A DNA stretch of 64,000 bases from RYN-133 sp963708645 (GTDB lineage Bacteria > Actinomycetota > Actinomycetes > Mycobacteriales > Jatrophihabitantaceae): contig CAVPTA010000014.1 in the NCBI GenBank assembly GCA_963708645.1, positions 1-64,000 of the forward strand, read 5' to 3'. Under the pieces are notes generated by a model. It worked only from the letters and a program-made list of their open reading frames with translations. It was not told where the DNA came from and ran no database searches. A program made the position numbers and the translations under genes. Numbering within the stretch: position 1 is the stretch's first letter; the number at the start of each line of letters is the position of its first letter. This document shows positions 42,925 to 51,117 of the stretch, one piece after another.

Positions 42925-43106
42925 TCTGTTCAGAGATCGCTGTGGTCGCCGGAAGCCACCCTTGAGCTTGAGCAATTTCATGGGTGATACCGAGTGAATC
43001 TCAAGTTTCTTGGGGAACGCGGCGCCGGCGTCGCGGATGTACGGCCAGCTCTACCGAGTGCGGGGACAGGTAACACCGACAACCCACGCCCCGAAGGACC
43101 GGACAG
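42925..43106 (+). other. long 5' untranslated region of the CAP-domain gene
   Basis: About 180 bases with no credible coding frame of their own. It contains several possible stems (for example around GCGGCGCCGGCGTCGC and a GGGTGAT...GTGAATC stretch). Long leaders before actinobacterial cell-wall protein genes often hold riboswitches, but I could not match a known class here. Confidence 0.4.
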
Positions 43107-43682
43107 ATGCCCCCGACTTCCGCCCGTACCCGCGCCCGCGCGATCGACCTGCGCCGAGGCACGGTCCTGATCGTCACCGTCGCGCTCGCACTGGCGGCGC
43201 TGTTCATCCCCCGCGAGGCCTCGGCCCACGCCGCTGCGCCGCGGACCCGAATCACCTCGGCGACCACGGCGGCGTTCGCGCGGCAGATGCTGGGGCTGCT
43301 CAACCAGGAACGTCGCGCTCACGGCCGGCGCCCGCTGACGATGGCGTGGCGGCTACGTGAGTCGGCGCACCGGCACGACGTGCGCATGGCCAAGGCCAAC
43401 GTCATGTCGCACCAGTTGCCGGGCGAGGCCTTCTTCGCCACCCGGATCACGCGCACCGGCTACAAGTGGCGCGCGGCCGGCGAGAACATCGGGTGGAACA
43501 GCAACCTGACCGCGACGGGCATCCTCGCCCTCGAGAAGGAGATGTACCACGAGGTTGCCCCGAACGACGGGCACCGCGTGAACATCCTGAGCCGTTCGTT
43601 CACCCAGGTGGGCATCGACGTCTTCTACGACGCCCGCCACCAGAAGCTTTGGTTCACGCAAGACTTCGGCGCTCCGGCCTGA
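43107..43682 (+). CDS. secreted CAP/SCP-domain protein
   Basis: A 191-residue exported protein. It has a twin-basic N-terminus and hydrophobic signal segment (LIVTVALALAALFIP, cleavage near ASA-HAA), then a CAP domain: QMLGLLNQERRAHGRRPL, LRESAHRHDVRMAKANVMSH, RAAGENIGWNS and WFTQDFGAPA. The putative active-site His and Glu of CAP proteins correspond to AHRHD, MSHQ and GENI. The role of bacterial CAP proteins is poorly known; cell-envelope association is common. It is divergent from ilvB, has its own promoter and long leader, and ends before a strong bidirectional terminator. Confidence 0.88.
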   Translation: MPPTSARTRARAIDLRRGTVLIVTVALALAALFIPREASAHAAAPRTRITSATTAAFARQMLGLLNQERRAHGRRPLTMAWRLRESAHRHDVRMAKANVMSHQLPGEAFFATRITRTGYKWRAAGENIGWNSNLTATGILALEKEMYHEVAPNDGHRVNILSRSFTQVGIDVFYDARHQKLWFTQDFGAPA

Positions 43683-43733
43683 CCACCACTGCCGGAAGCT
43701 GCCTTCAAGGACCATGGTCCGGGGGATAGAAGC

Positions 43734-43767
43734 CTGCCCTCCCGCTCGGTCGAGCGGGAGGGCAGGT
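43734..43767. terminator. strong bidirectional terminator
   Basis: A perfect 15-base-pair stem CCTGCCCTCCCGCTC/GAGCGGGAGGGCAGG with GGTC loop, between the convergent CAP and ilvD genes, followed by TCTATCT on the plus strand. It should stop transcription from both sides. Confidence 0.88.
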
Positions 43768-43814
43768 CTATCTGTGCGTGCGGGTTCGCGACGCAGCGTT
43801 CGGGACGGACCGGA

Positions 43815-45506
43815 TCAGCCGCACACCGCGCCCTCGGCCGCTGAGCCGACAAGCTTGGCGTACTTGCCCAGCACGCCGTAGTCGAAGCGCTGCGCCAGCG
43901 GCTTCCACTCGGCGCGGCGACGCTCGAGCTCGCCGGGATCGATCAGCAGGTCGAGCGTGCGTGCGGCCATGTCGAGCCGGATGGCGTCACCGTCGGCGAC
44001 GAAGGCGATCGGGCCGCCGAAGGCCGCCTCGGGTGCGATGTGACCGATGCACAGTCCGGTGGTCCCGCCCGAGAACCGCCCGTCGGTCAGCAGCAACACG
44101 TCCTTGCCGAGGCCGGCGCCCTTGATGGCCCCGGTGATCGCGAGCATCTCGCGCATGCCCGGCCCGCCCTTGGGGCCTTCCCATCGGATGACGACCACGT
44201 CGTTGGCCTGCAGCTGTCCCGCGGCGAGCGCGTCCATGGCAGCCTGCTCGCGGTCGAAGACCCGTGCCGTCCCCTCGAAGACGTCGGCGTCGAAGCCGGC
44301 GCTCTTGACGACAGCGCCGTCAGGGGCGAGCGAGCCCCGCAGGATCGTGAGGCCGCCGGTCTTGTGGATCGGGTCGCTCAGCGCGCGGATGATCTTGCCG
44401 TCGGGATCGGGCGGCGCGATAGCGGCGAGGTTCTGGGCCATGGTCTTGCCGGTGACCGTCATCGCGTCGCCGTGCAGCAGGCCGGCGTCGAGCAGCGCCT
44501 TCAGGACGACAGGGACGCCGCCGATGCGGTCGATGTCGGTCATGACGTAACGACCGAACGGCTTCACGTCGGCCAGGTGCGGCACCTTGTCGCCGATGCG
44601 GTTGAAGTCGTCGAGGGTGAGTTCGACCTTGGCCTCGTGAGCGATTGCGAGCAGGTGCAGCACCGCGTTCGTCGACCCGCCGAGGGCCATGATCAGCGTG
44701 ATCGCGTTCTCGAACGCCTCGCGGGTGAGGATCTGTCGCGCGGTGATGCCCGCGTCGACCAGGGCGACGGCTGCCTCGCCGGAGCGTTCGGCATAGTGGT
44801 CGCGGCGCGAGTCGGGTGCCGGCGGCGCGGCGCTGCCCGGCAGCGACATGCCCAGGCCCTCGGCGGCACTGGCCATCGTGTTCGCCGTGTACATCCCGCC
44901 GCACGCGCCCTCGCCGGGACAGATCGCCTTCTCGATCTCGGTGACCTCATCGCGGGTCATCCGGCCGGCGAGGCAGGCGCCGACCGCCTCGAACGCGTCG
45001 ATGATCGTGACGTCCTTGCCGTTGTAGCGGCCGGGCAACGTCGATCCTGCATACAAGAAGACCGATGCGACATCGAGGCGTGCGGCGGCCATCATCATGC
45101 CGGGCAATGACTTGTCGCAGCCCGCGAGCAGCACCGCGCCGTCAAGCTGTTCGGCGCGGAAGACCGTCTCGACGGAATCGGCGATCACCTCGCGGGAGAC
45201 CAGCGAGTAGTGCATGCCGCTGTGGCCCATCGAGATTCCGTCCGACACCGAGATCGTGCCGAACTCCATCGGGAAGCCGTCGGCACCGCGCACGCCCTCT
45301 TTGGCGCGCTTGGCGAGCCGGTTGAGCGAGAGGTTGCACGGCGTGATCTCGTTCCAGCTGCTTGCGACACCGATCTGCGGTTTGCGCCAGTCGTCGTCGC
45401 CCATGCCTACTGCGCGCAACATGCCGCGGGCGGCCGCACGCTCGACGCCGTCCGTGACGATCGTGCTGTGTGGCTTGCGATGCACTCGGGGCTGCTCTTC
45501 GCTCAC
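43815..45506 (-). CDS. ilvD: dihydroxy-acid dehydratase
   Basis: Fe-S dehydratase (563 residues) forming the 2-keto acids of valine and isoleucine. Family motifs are GVASSWNEITPCNLSLNRLA, SDGISMGHSGMHYSLVSREV, LAGCDKSLPGMMMAAARL (cluster Cys), GEGACGGMYTANTMASA, GGSTNAVLHLLAIAHEA and TDGRFSGGTTGLCIGHIAPE. The GTG at 45506 gives VSEEQPRVHRKPHSTIVTDG, matching the usual N-terminus; the much longer open frame upstream overlaps two other genes and is a shadow. It is divergent from the PH-like membrane protein, only 30 bases apart, so both are probably short-leader or leaderless transcripts. Confidence 0.95.
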   Translation of the reverse strand: MSEEQPRVHRKPHSTIVTDGVERAAARGMLRAVGMGDDDWRKPQIGVASSWNEITPCNLSLNRLAKRAKEGVRGADGFPMEFGTISVSDGISMGHSGMHYSLVSREVIADSVETVFRAEQLDGAVLLAGCDKSLPGMMMAAARLDVASVFLYAGSTLPGRYNGKDVTIIDAFEAVGACLAGRMTRDEVTEIEKAICPGEGACGGMYTANTMASAAEGLGMSLPGSAAPPAPDSRRDHYAERSGEAAVALVDAGITARQILTREAFENAITLIMALGGSTNAVLHLLAIAHEAKVELTLDDFNRIGDKVPHLADVKPFGRYVMTDIDRIGGVPVVLKALLDAGLLHGDAMTVTGKTMAQNLAAIAPPDPDGKIIRALSDPIHKTGGLTILRGSLAPDGAVVKSAGFDADVFEGTARVFDREQAAMDALAAGQLQANDVVVIRWEGPKGGPGMREMLAITGAIKGAGLGKDVLLLTDGRFSGGTTGLCIGHIAPEAAFGGPIAFVADGDAIRLDMAARTLDLLIDPGELERRRAEWKPLAQRFDYGVLGKYAKLVGSAAEGAVCG

Positions 45507-45536
45507 GCCTGCGAGCCTACGGCTACCGTCGACGCT

Positions 45537-46001
45537 GTGACCGCGGCCGGCAAGACCATCACCTTTCGGCTGCCGCCGTCTGCTTACATCGCGGTGCTGT
45601 TCTTGTTGTTCTGCGCGGCGCCGCTCGCGCTGACGGCGAACGGCGGCCATCCCGGTGGCTCGATCGGATGGACCTGGCGCGTCGCGCTGATGCTGATCCC
45701 GGTTGCCGCCGCGGTGTTCATCGCACGCACGGCGACCATCGTCTCGGCGGCAGGGCTTCGGGTGCGCGCTGCATTCGGTGCCCGCACGCTGCCGTGGGAC
45801 GACGTACGCGGGTTGTCGGTGACGGGACGATCGGTCTACGCCGTCCTCGACGACGGCTCGGTGCGATTGCCCTGCGTGCGCACGAACGATCTCGCCCTGA
45901 TCGCGAGCGTCAGCGACGGCCGGCTGCCGGACATCCCGCCGCCGGTACGCAAGTACGCGCCGGGACGGCGTCGGGTGCGGCGCGTGCGGCGACCCAGCTG
46001 A
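45537..46001 (+). CDS. PH-domain membrane protein (bPH_6-like)
   Basis: About 154 residues. Two transmembrane helices (IAVLFLLFCAAPLALTA and ALMLIPVAAAVFIARTA) precede a cytoplasmic bacterial PH-like domain: ATIVSAAGLRVRAAFGARTL, PWDDVRGLSV, YAVLDDGSVRLPCVRTNDLA. A basic C-terminal tail follows. Proteins of this type are widespread in actinobacteria, often beside branched-chain amino acid or riboflavin genes, with no defined function. GTG 45537 (VTAAGKTITFRLPPS) is chosen as the first start after the ilvD promoter region. It is convergent with the hydroxyacid dehydrogenase. Confidence 0.75.
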   Translation: MTAAGKTITFRLPPSAYIAVLFLLFCAAPLALTANGGHPGGSIGWTWRVALMLIPVAAAVFIARTATIVSAAGLRVRAAFGARTLPWDDVRGLSVTGRSVYAVLDDGSVRLPCVRTNDLALIASVSDGRLPDIPPPVRKYAPGRRRVRRVRRPS

Positions 46002-46002
46002 C

Positions 46003-46911
46003 TCAGTACGTCGCGCCGACGATGTTGCGTAGCACCTCGCCGGCCACGTACCGCTCGATCTGCTCGCGGACGAGCCGATAGCCGCGCCGCTCCCAACCGT
46101 GCGTGCCGCCGCCGACGTGCGGTGTGATGACCACGTTCGGCGCCTGCCACAACGGATGATCGGAGGGCAACGGCTCGGGATCGGTGACGTCGAGAAAGGC
46201 GCGCAGCCGCCCGGACGTGGTCTGCGCGGTGAGCGCTTCGGTGTCGACGATCGGCCCGCGCGCAACGTTCGCGACGATCGCGCCATCGGGCAGCGCAGCC
46301 AACGCGTCCGCGTCGATCAGCCCGGACGTCTCGTCCGTCAGGGGAAGTGCGATCGCGAGGATGTCGGCGTCCGGCAGCAGTGTCGCGAGGTCGTCGATGC
46401 TGCGAATTCCGTCGCGCGCGGTACGCGCCACGAACGTGACCCGGGCGCCGAACACGGCGAGCGCATCGGCGATGTGGGTCGCGATGTCGCCGGCGCCGAG
46501 AATCAGAACGCGCTTCCCGTCGAGGTCTTCGGTGCGTACTTCGGTCCAGCGGTGTTCGGCCTGCTCGGTCAAGAACATGGGCAGTTGCCGGATGATCGCG
46601 AGAATGCCGGCGACCGCGAGTTCGGCGGTCGCGGGGCCGTGCACACCTCGTCCGTTGCACAGCGTGACGCCGTCGGGCAGGTGCGGCAGCCAGCGCTCGA
46701 CGCCGGCCGACAGCAGCTGCACGACCTTGACGTCAGGCATCGCCGAGAACAGATCCTCGGGGCCGGCCATGTAGCCGCCGAGGACGAACTCGGTGTTCTC
46801 GATGCCGTCGGGCGGGTTGTCCGCGCCGTCCCAGACCAGCATGCGCACGCCGTCGGGTACGGGCTGGATCTGATCGCGGGACGACTCGCTCGGCACGCAG
46901 ACGGTGATCAC
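46003..46911 (-). CDS. D-isomer-specific 2-hydroxyacid dehydrogenase
   Basis: A 302-residue NAD(P)-dependent hydroxyacid dehydrogenase. The Rossmann motif reads VLILGAGDIATHIADALAVFG. The catalytic Arg is in VANVARGPIVDTEAL, the Glu in LDVTDPEPLPSDHPLW and the His in VVITPHVGGGT. The N-terminal substrate domain includes VKVVQLLSAGVERWLPHLP, where SAGVE binds the carboxylate. It resembles glyoxylate/hydroxypyruvate reductase-type enzymes of the short class. The gene is intact and divergent from the lipoprotein gene, with about 65 bases between them. The substrate is not determined. Confidence 0.9.
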   Translation of the reverse strand: MITVCVPSESSRDQIQPVPDGVRMLVWDGADNPPDGIENTEFVLGGYMAGPEDLFSAMPDVKVVQLLSAGVERWLPHLPDGVTLCNGRGVHGPATAELAVAGILAIIRQLPMFLTEQAEHRWTEVRTEDLDGKRVLILGAGDIATHIADALAVFGARVTFVARTARDGIRSIDDLATLLPDADILAIALPLTDETSGLIDADALAALPDGAIVANVARGPIVDTEALTAQTTSGRLRAFLDVTDPEPLPSDHPLWQAPNVVITPHVGGGTHGWERRGYRLVREQIERYVAGEVLRNIVGATY

Positions 46912-46976
46912 GCGATCGAGGCTAGTGGGGCGATGTGCGGGCGCGGTTCACAGCATGGCCAGGCAGACTGGACGTC

Positions 46977-48167
46977 GTGCACCGTGTCGCCGCGATCCTC
47001 GGCAGCGCCGTACTGGCGTCGGTCGTCGCGGCGTGCGCTCCCGGTGGATCGGGCAGCGCGCCCGACTGGAAACCCAAGCCGTCGTTCTCGGGCGAGGGCT
47101 ACCAACCGCCCGCCAACCCGCAGCCGATCCAACCGCACGTGTCGGGTGGGCCGGGATCGCCGTCCAGCGGCTCCAGCTCGAGCGGGAAATCGAAGTCGGG
47201 CGATCCCGCAGTGGTGGCCAAGCACCTCGACGCGCCGGTCGGGCTGACGATGATGCCCGACAACACCGCGCTCGTCGGTGAGCGAACGACAGGGCGCATC
47301 GTGCGGGTGCAGCCGATGCCCGATCAGCCGGTGCGCACCGTTCGCGTCATCCCCGGACTGAGCACGTCCGGCGACGGCGGCCTGCTCGATCTTGCGATCT
47401 CGCCGAACTATCGCGAGGACAACCTGATCTTCGCCTACATCACGACGCCGAAGGACAACCGCGTCATCGCGTTCACCCTCAAGGGTCCGATCACGCCGGT
47501 GCTGACCGGGATCCCGCGCGGCCGCACCGGAAACACCGGCCGCATCACGTTCTCCGCCGACGGCAGCCTGCTCGTCGGGACCGGGGACGCGGGACGGCCC
47601 GCTCTCGCGCGCAATCCGCACAGCCTGGCCGGCAAGATCCTGCGGGTCTCCGACATCGGGCGTCCGGCACAGGGCAATCCCGTCAAGGGCTCCCCCGTCT
47701 TCGCGTCGGGCGCTCGCGAGACCGACGGGTTGTGCACATCGACCGACTCGACGCTGGCCCTGCAGACCGAGTCGGTCCCGAGCGCGGCCGGCGACCCCGT
47801 CTTCCAGGTGCTGCCAGGTCGGGCGTTCTCGCCCAACGGTGCGAACGCGTCGGCGCAACTGCCCAGCACCAGCCGAGCACCGGGCGGGTGCGCGCTGGTG
47901 CACAACGTGCTCTACACGACCTCGCTCGACGGACAGGAACTGCTCTCGTCCACCTTGTCGCTCACCAGCAACGGCACGCTCAAATTCGGCAAGTTCTCGA
48001 CACTGCTCCAGAAGAAGTACGGCCGGTTGCGCACGGTCGTCGCCGCGTCCGACGGCGCGCTGTGGCTCACGACGTCGAACAAGGACGGACACGGCCATCC
48101 CGTTCCGGCCGACGAGCGGGTGCTGCGCATCATCCCCAGCGGCGGCTCCGGCAACAATCCGCTGTGA
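46977..48167 (+). CDS. lipoprotein of the PQQ-sugar-dehydrogenase-like beta-propeller family
   Basis: A 396-residue exported beta-propeller. Lipobox VVAAC near residue 20, then a Pro/Gly/Ser linker. The propeller begins VAKHLDAPVGLTMMPDNTAL and includes ERTTGRIVRVQP, GDGGLLDLAISPNYREDNLI and GRITFSADGSLLVGTGDAG, all typical of glucose/sorbosone dehydrogenase-like proteins. The position that carries the catalytic His in quinoprotein members (before GGRL/GRI) reads GNTGRITF here, so PQQ catalysis is doubtful. The stop overlaps the next start as GTGA, which makes it the first gene of a three-gene operon with a cobalamin-binding-like and an FhuF-like protein. Confidence 0.78.
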   Translation: MHRVAAILGSAVLASVVAACAPGGSGSAPDWKPKPSFSGEGYQPPANPQPIQPHVSGGPGSPSSGSSSSGKSKSGDPAVVAKHLDAPVGLTMMPDNTALVGERTTGRIVRVQPMPDQPVRTVRVIPGLSTSGDGGLLDLAISPNYREDNLIFAYITTPKDNRVIAFTLKGPITPVLTGIPRGRTGNTGRITFSADGSLLVGTGDAGRPALARNPHSLAGKILRVSDIGRPAQGNPVKGSPVFASGARETDGLCTSTDSTLALQTESVPSAAGDPVFQVLPGRAFSPNGANASAQLPSTSRAPGGCALVHNVLYTTSLDGQELLSSTLSLTSNGTLKFGKFSTLLQKKYGRLRTVVAASDGALWLTTSNKDGHGHPVPADERVLRIIPSGGSGNNPL

Positions 48168-49051
48168 CGGGCCGACGCATCGTTTCGCTGCTGCCGTCGG
48201 CAACCGAGATCGTCTACGCGCTCGGCCTCGACGATGACCTCGTCGGTGTCACGTTCGAGTGCGACGAGCCTGCCCGCGCCCGCACTGAGAAGGCGGTCGT
48301 CGTCGGGGGTCGCGACACCAGCGGCATGAGTCCGCGCGAGATCGACGACTACGTCCGTGCGCAGGCCGCGGCCGGTGCTGATCTGTATCACTTGCACCGT
48401 GATGCGCTGGCCGGCATCGACCCCGACCTGATCCTGACGCAGGACCTGTGCTGGGTCTGCGCGTTGCCGTCGGCGACGGTGTCCGAGGCGCTGGACTTCC
48501 TCGGTTGTTCAGCGCAGGTGCTCGCGCTCGATCCGTACACCCTCGACGACGTTCTCGACTCGATCGGTGCCGTCGGCGAGCATGCCGGCGTGCCCGACCG
48601 CGCCGCCGAACTCGTCGCGCAGCTTCGTGCCCGATTGGCAGCTGTCGCCGCCGCAGTTGCCGATCGACCACGTCCGCGTGTCGCGGTGATCGAGTGGGTC
48701 GACCCGCCCTTCCCCGCCGGGCACTGGGTCGCTGACATGGTCGTGGCCGCAGGGGGTGTCGCCGTGGCCGCGCTGCCCGGCCGGCGTTCGCACGCCGTCG
48801 ACTGGTCGTTCGTCACGATGCAGCAGCCGGACATCGTCGTCGTCGCGCCGTGCGGCTTCCATCTCGACGGCGCTTGCGATCAGGCGGCGACCGTTGCCGC
48901 GGAGCTGGCTGCTGCGCAGGTGTGGGCGATCGACGGCGACGGGCTCGTCGTGCGACCTGGGCCACGGTTGGTCGACGGTGTGGAGGCGCTCGCGTCGATC
49001 ATCCATCCGTCGGTGGTTGCACCCTCCGACGCCGTACTGCGGGTGCGGTGA
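48164..49051 (+). CDS. cobalamin-binding-like protein (BtuF/FepB family, no signal peptide)
   Basis: A 295-residue class III periplasmic-binding-protein fold: RRIVSLLPSATEIVYALGLD, LVGVTFECDEPARA, DLILTQDLCWVCALPSATVS, RPRVAVIEWVDPPFPAGHWV and TMQQPDIVVVAPCGFHLDGA. These resemble the BtuF-like cobalamin-binding proteins of actinobacteria. No signal peptide precedes the domain, so it may be cytoplasmic and not a transport receptor. The GTG start overlaps the previous TGA, and its own TGA overlaps the next GTG. The CWVC pair could matter for metal or redox chemistry; this is inference. Confidence 0.8.
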   Translation: MTGRRIVSLLPSATEIVYALGLDDDLVGVTFECDEPARARTEKAVVVGGRDTSGMSPREIDDYVRAQAAAGADLYHLHRDALAGIDPDLILTQDLCWVCALPSATVSEALDFLGCSAQVLALDPYTLDDVLDSIGAVGEHAGVPDRAAELVAQLRARLAAVAAAVADRPRPRVAVIEWVDPPFPAGHWVADMVVAAGGVAVAALPGRRSHAVDWSFVTMQQPDIVVVAPCGFHLDGACDQAATVAAELAAAQVWAIDGDGLVVRPGPRLVDGVEALASIIHPSVVAPSDAVLRVR

Positions 49052-49584
49052 ACCCGTACTTCGCGCTCGAGTCGCCGCGATCGCTCGACACCTGGACGCC
49101 GCTTGCGTCGCTGGCGACGACCACGCAGCTTCGGGCGCGAGTTCGGGACACCCACGCGGCACTCGGCGGCGGCCTGCTCCGCGCAGCAGCGTCGGTCGAT
49201 TCGCTCGGGCTGTTCGCCCGCTTGTCGTCGCCGGTCCTTGCCGCGCTGGCTGAGACCGGCTCCGCGCCGGAGCTGTCCTTGACGACCGTGTGGTGGCAGC
49301 GTGCCGTGCCCGGCCCGATACGTCTCGCGTTCACGACCACGTCGACCACGACGTCACTGGCCGACGCGCTCGTCGCACCCGTGCTCGTCCCAATGGTCGA
49401 TGCGTATGCGTCGACGTTCGCCCTGTCACGCAAGGTGTTGTGGGGCAATGTGGCGTCAGCCCTCAACAGTGCCGCCGTGCAGTTGGGACGCGGCCGGCGC
49501 GACTACCGGCGCACCACGTGCTGTCTGCTCTACCGGCTCGAGCGCGGCGGTAGATGCAGCGACTGCGTACTGCGGCGGAGCTAG
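49048..49584 (+). CDS. (2Fe-2S)-binding FhuF-like protein
   Basis: A 178-residue protein with the FhuF-type C-terminal cluster motif: RRTTCCLLYRLERGGRCSDC, that is C-C-x10-C-x2-C, binding a [2Fe-2S] cluster. FhuF-like proteins reduce iron in ferric-siderophore complexes in the cytoplasm. The N-terminal region (WTPLASLATTTQLRARVR, LTTVWWQRAVPGPIRLAFTT) is also FhuF-like. Last gene of the GTGA-coupled operon; its TAG stop overlaps the stop of the convergent membrane-protein gene. Its company suggests a metal or cofactor recovery function. Confidence 0.78.
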   Translation: MNPYFALESPRSLDTWTPLASLATTTQLRARVRDTHAALGGGLLRAAASVDSLGLFARLSSPVLAALAETGSAPELSLTTVWWQRAVPGPIRLAFTTTSTTTSLADALVAPVLVPMVDAYASTFALSRKVLWGNVASALNSAAVQLGRGRRDYRRTTCCLLYRLERGGRCSDCVLRRS

Positions 49585-50087
49585 AACTCGTTGGCGCTGA
49601 CGGCTGTGCGGATCTGGTTGATGTTGTCGCGCAGGATGTCCGAGACGAGCTCGTCGGTGCGTGGGTCGTTGAGCACCTCTTGGATCACCCGCAACGTCGC
49701 CTCGGTGATCTCCTGCAGCAACCGCTCGTGGAACGGCAGCAGCCCGATCGAGCGCGCGGCGACGGGGTCGGCCATCACCTTCTCGGTGATCATGGCCTTG
49801 ATCTCTTGATGGTTCTCGTCCAGGGCCGACGCCACGTTGCGGGTGTAGTGCCCCGATCGCAGCACGTCGGCGACCTCGTCGAGCACCGCGATCGTGATCG
49901 GCCGCTTGATCACGTTCACGACGCGTTCGGACGTCCGGTTGATCATCCGGACGATGAACGGCTCGCGCATGCCCTTGCTGATCAGAGCGCGGCCGAGGAA
50001 TGCCGCAGTCACAGCCAGCAGCACAGCCAGCGCGATGATCAGCAGCACCCAGGTCGAGGTCGAATAGTGCGGCAGCGCGAGCGTCAT
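49581..50087 (-). CDS. single-pass membrane protein of unknown function
   Basis: I do not recognise a function. From ATG 50087 (MTLALPHYSTSTW) it has one N-terminal helix WVLLIIALAVLLAVTAAFLG and then a long, mainly helical cytoplasmic part with EPFIVRMINRTSERVVNVIK, TIAVLDEVADVLRSG and EVLNDPRTDELVSDILRDNI. The last of these resembles repeats in DUF445-like proteins, but the match is weak. It lies seven bases after the stop of the secreted propeller gene on the same strand, so the two are probably cotranscribed. Confidence 0.55.
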   Translation of the reverse strand: MTLALPHYSTSTWVLLIIALAVLLAVTAAFLGRALISKGMREPFIVRMINRTSERVVNVIKRPITIAVLDEVADVLRSGHYTRNVASALDENHQEIKAMITEKVMADPVAARSIGLLPFHERLLQEITEATLRVIQEVLNDPRTDELVSDILRDNINQIRTAVSANEF

Positions 50088-50094
50088 GCCCGAA

Positions 50095-51117
50095 TCATCC
50101 CCGTCGTCGTAGCTTGCGAACCGCAAGAAACACGCATCCCGCTGCGATCAGCGCAAGGGTGCCCAGCAACGGCGACCGGTTGGAACTCGAGGACGGCGTG
50201 CTTGCCGGCGCGCGGGTCGCCGTGACCGCAGGTTGCGAATTCGTCGGCGCCGGCGTGCGGGAACGTTTCGGCGCGAGCGCGGCCGGCAGCGGCACGCTCC
50301 ACACCGGCGTGTGGACGCCCTCGGAGTCGACGACCAGCCGCCCGCTCGCAAAGCCCACACCCTCGCCCTGCCGCTGCACCGGCAACGGCTCGTGGATCGG
50401 CTTGTCCCGGATCGCTGTGGCGACGTCGCCGTGCTGCAACCGCCACAGGAACACATCGAAGTACGTGCGCACCGCCAGTAGCGAACCGTCGGGTGAGATA
50501 GCTGCACCTGTCGCGAGCGGTGGGATCTGCAGTGTGCCGATGGGTTGCATGACCTGGACGTGGTGCGGGTCGGGACGCGGCGGCACCGCGTAGGCGGCTG
50601 CCGCGCCGCTGGCGCTCTTCGTGAACACGTATGCGCGGCCGGCCGGTGTCACCGCGAGCGACTCGGCGTTCGCCGGTCCGGACGGATACCGCAACCGCCA
50701 CACGTCCGGCGCAGCTGTCGTTACGGTGCCGCCAAGACCTCCCGCGACGATCTGCGGCTCGTCGACCCGGTACACCTGCACCTCGTCACGATTCGCGTCG
50801 TTGTCGCCGATGTCGGCGATCCACACCGACGGTGTGCCGGCGGCGTCGGGCGCCACAGCGAGATCCTCCCAGTCGTGGTTGATCGCGCCGGGAACCTGGA
50901 CGACCGCGCGTAGCGCCCCGGTGCTCGCGTCGATGGCGAAGAACCGCGCGCTGTCGCCGCTGTCGTTCTGGACGTAGTAGACGTCGGGTGAGGCGATGCC
51001 TCGAGCGATGCCGCTCGCCTCGGTGATGCGCGGGTCGGGCAGGTCGAACAGTTGCTGTGGCGCGGCCGGGGGCGCCAGCGTGGCCGCCACGAGCGCGACG
51101 GCGGCGAGAAAGCTCAT
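50095..51117 (-). CDS. secreted propeller-like protein with C-terminal membrane anchor
   Basis: 340 residues. A signal peptide (MSFLAAVALVAATLAPPAAP) is followed by a repetitive beta-propeller-like domain: ITEASGIARGIASPDVYYVQ, NDSGDSARFFAIDASTGAL, NHDWEDLAVAPDA, WIADIGDNDANRDEVQVYRV and AISPDGSLLAVRTYFDVFLW. A Ser/Thr/Pro stalk and helix LLGTLALIAAGCVFLAV with a basic end complete a cell-surface architecture. The gene overlaps the DUF2332 gene by four bases (ATGA). Acidic DGD/DWED motifs may bind calcium or act as in phytase- or esterase-like propellers; no function is established. Confidence 0.65.
   Translation of the reverse strand: MSFLAAVALVAATLAPPAAPQQLFDLPDPRITEASGIARGIASPDVYYVQNDSGDSARFFAIDASTGALRAVVQVPGAINHDWEDLAVAPDAAGTPSVWIADIGDNDANRDEVQVYRVDEPQIVAGGLGGTVTTAAPDVWRLRYPSGPANAESLAVTPAGRAYVFTKSASGAAAAYAVPPRPDPHHVQVMQPIGTLQIPPLATGAAISPDGSLLAVRTYFDVFLWRLQHGDVATAIRDKPIHEPLPVQRQGEGVGFASGRLVVDSEGVHTPVWSVPLPAALAPKRSRTPAPTNSQPAVTATRAPASTPSSSSNRSPLLGTLALIAAGCVFLAVRKLRRRG

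Noticed and set aside
42931..43106. c-di-AMP (ydaO-yuaA) riboswitch before the CAP gene
   Set aside because: Only scattered similarity (GGGTGAT, GTGAATC, GGGGAAC); conserved blocks occur in the wrong order and the closing GACAGCTAACC element is not matched. It is kept only as an unclassified leader.
45507..46286. Long N-terminal extension of ilvD
   Set aside because: It overlaps a PH-domain gene and a hydroxyacid dehydrogenase in antisense; IlvD length and start fit GTG 45506.
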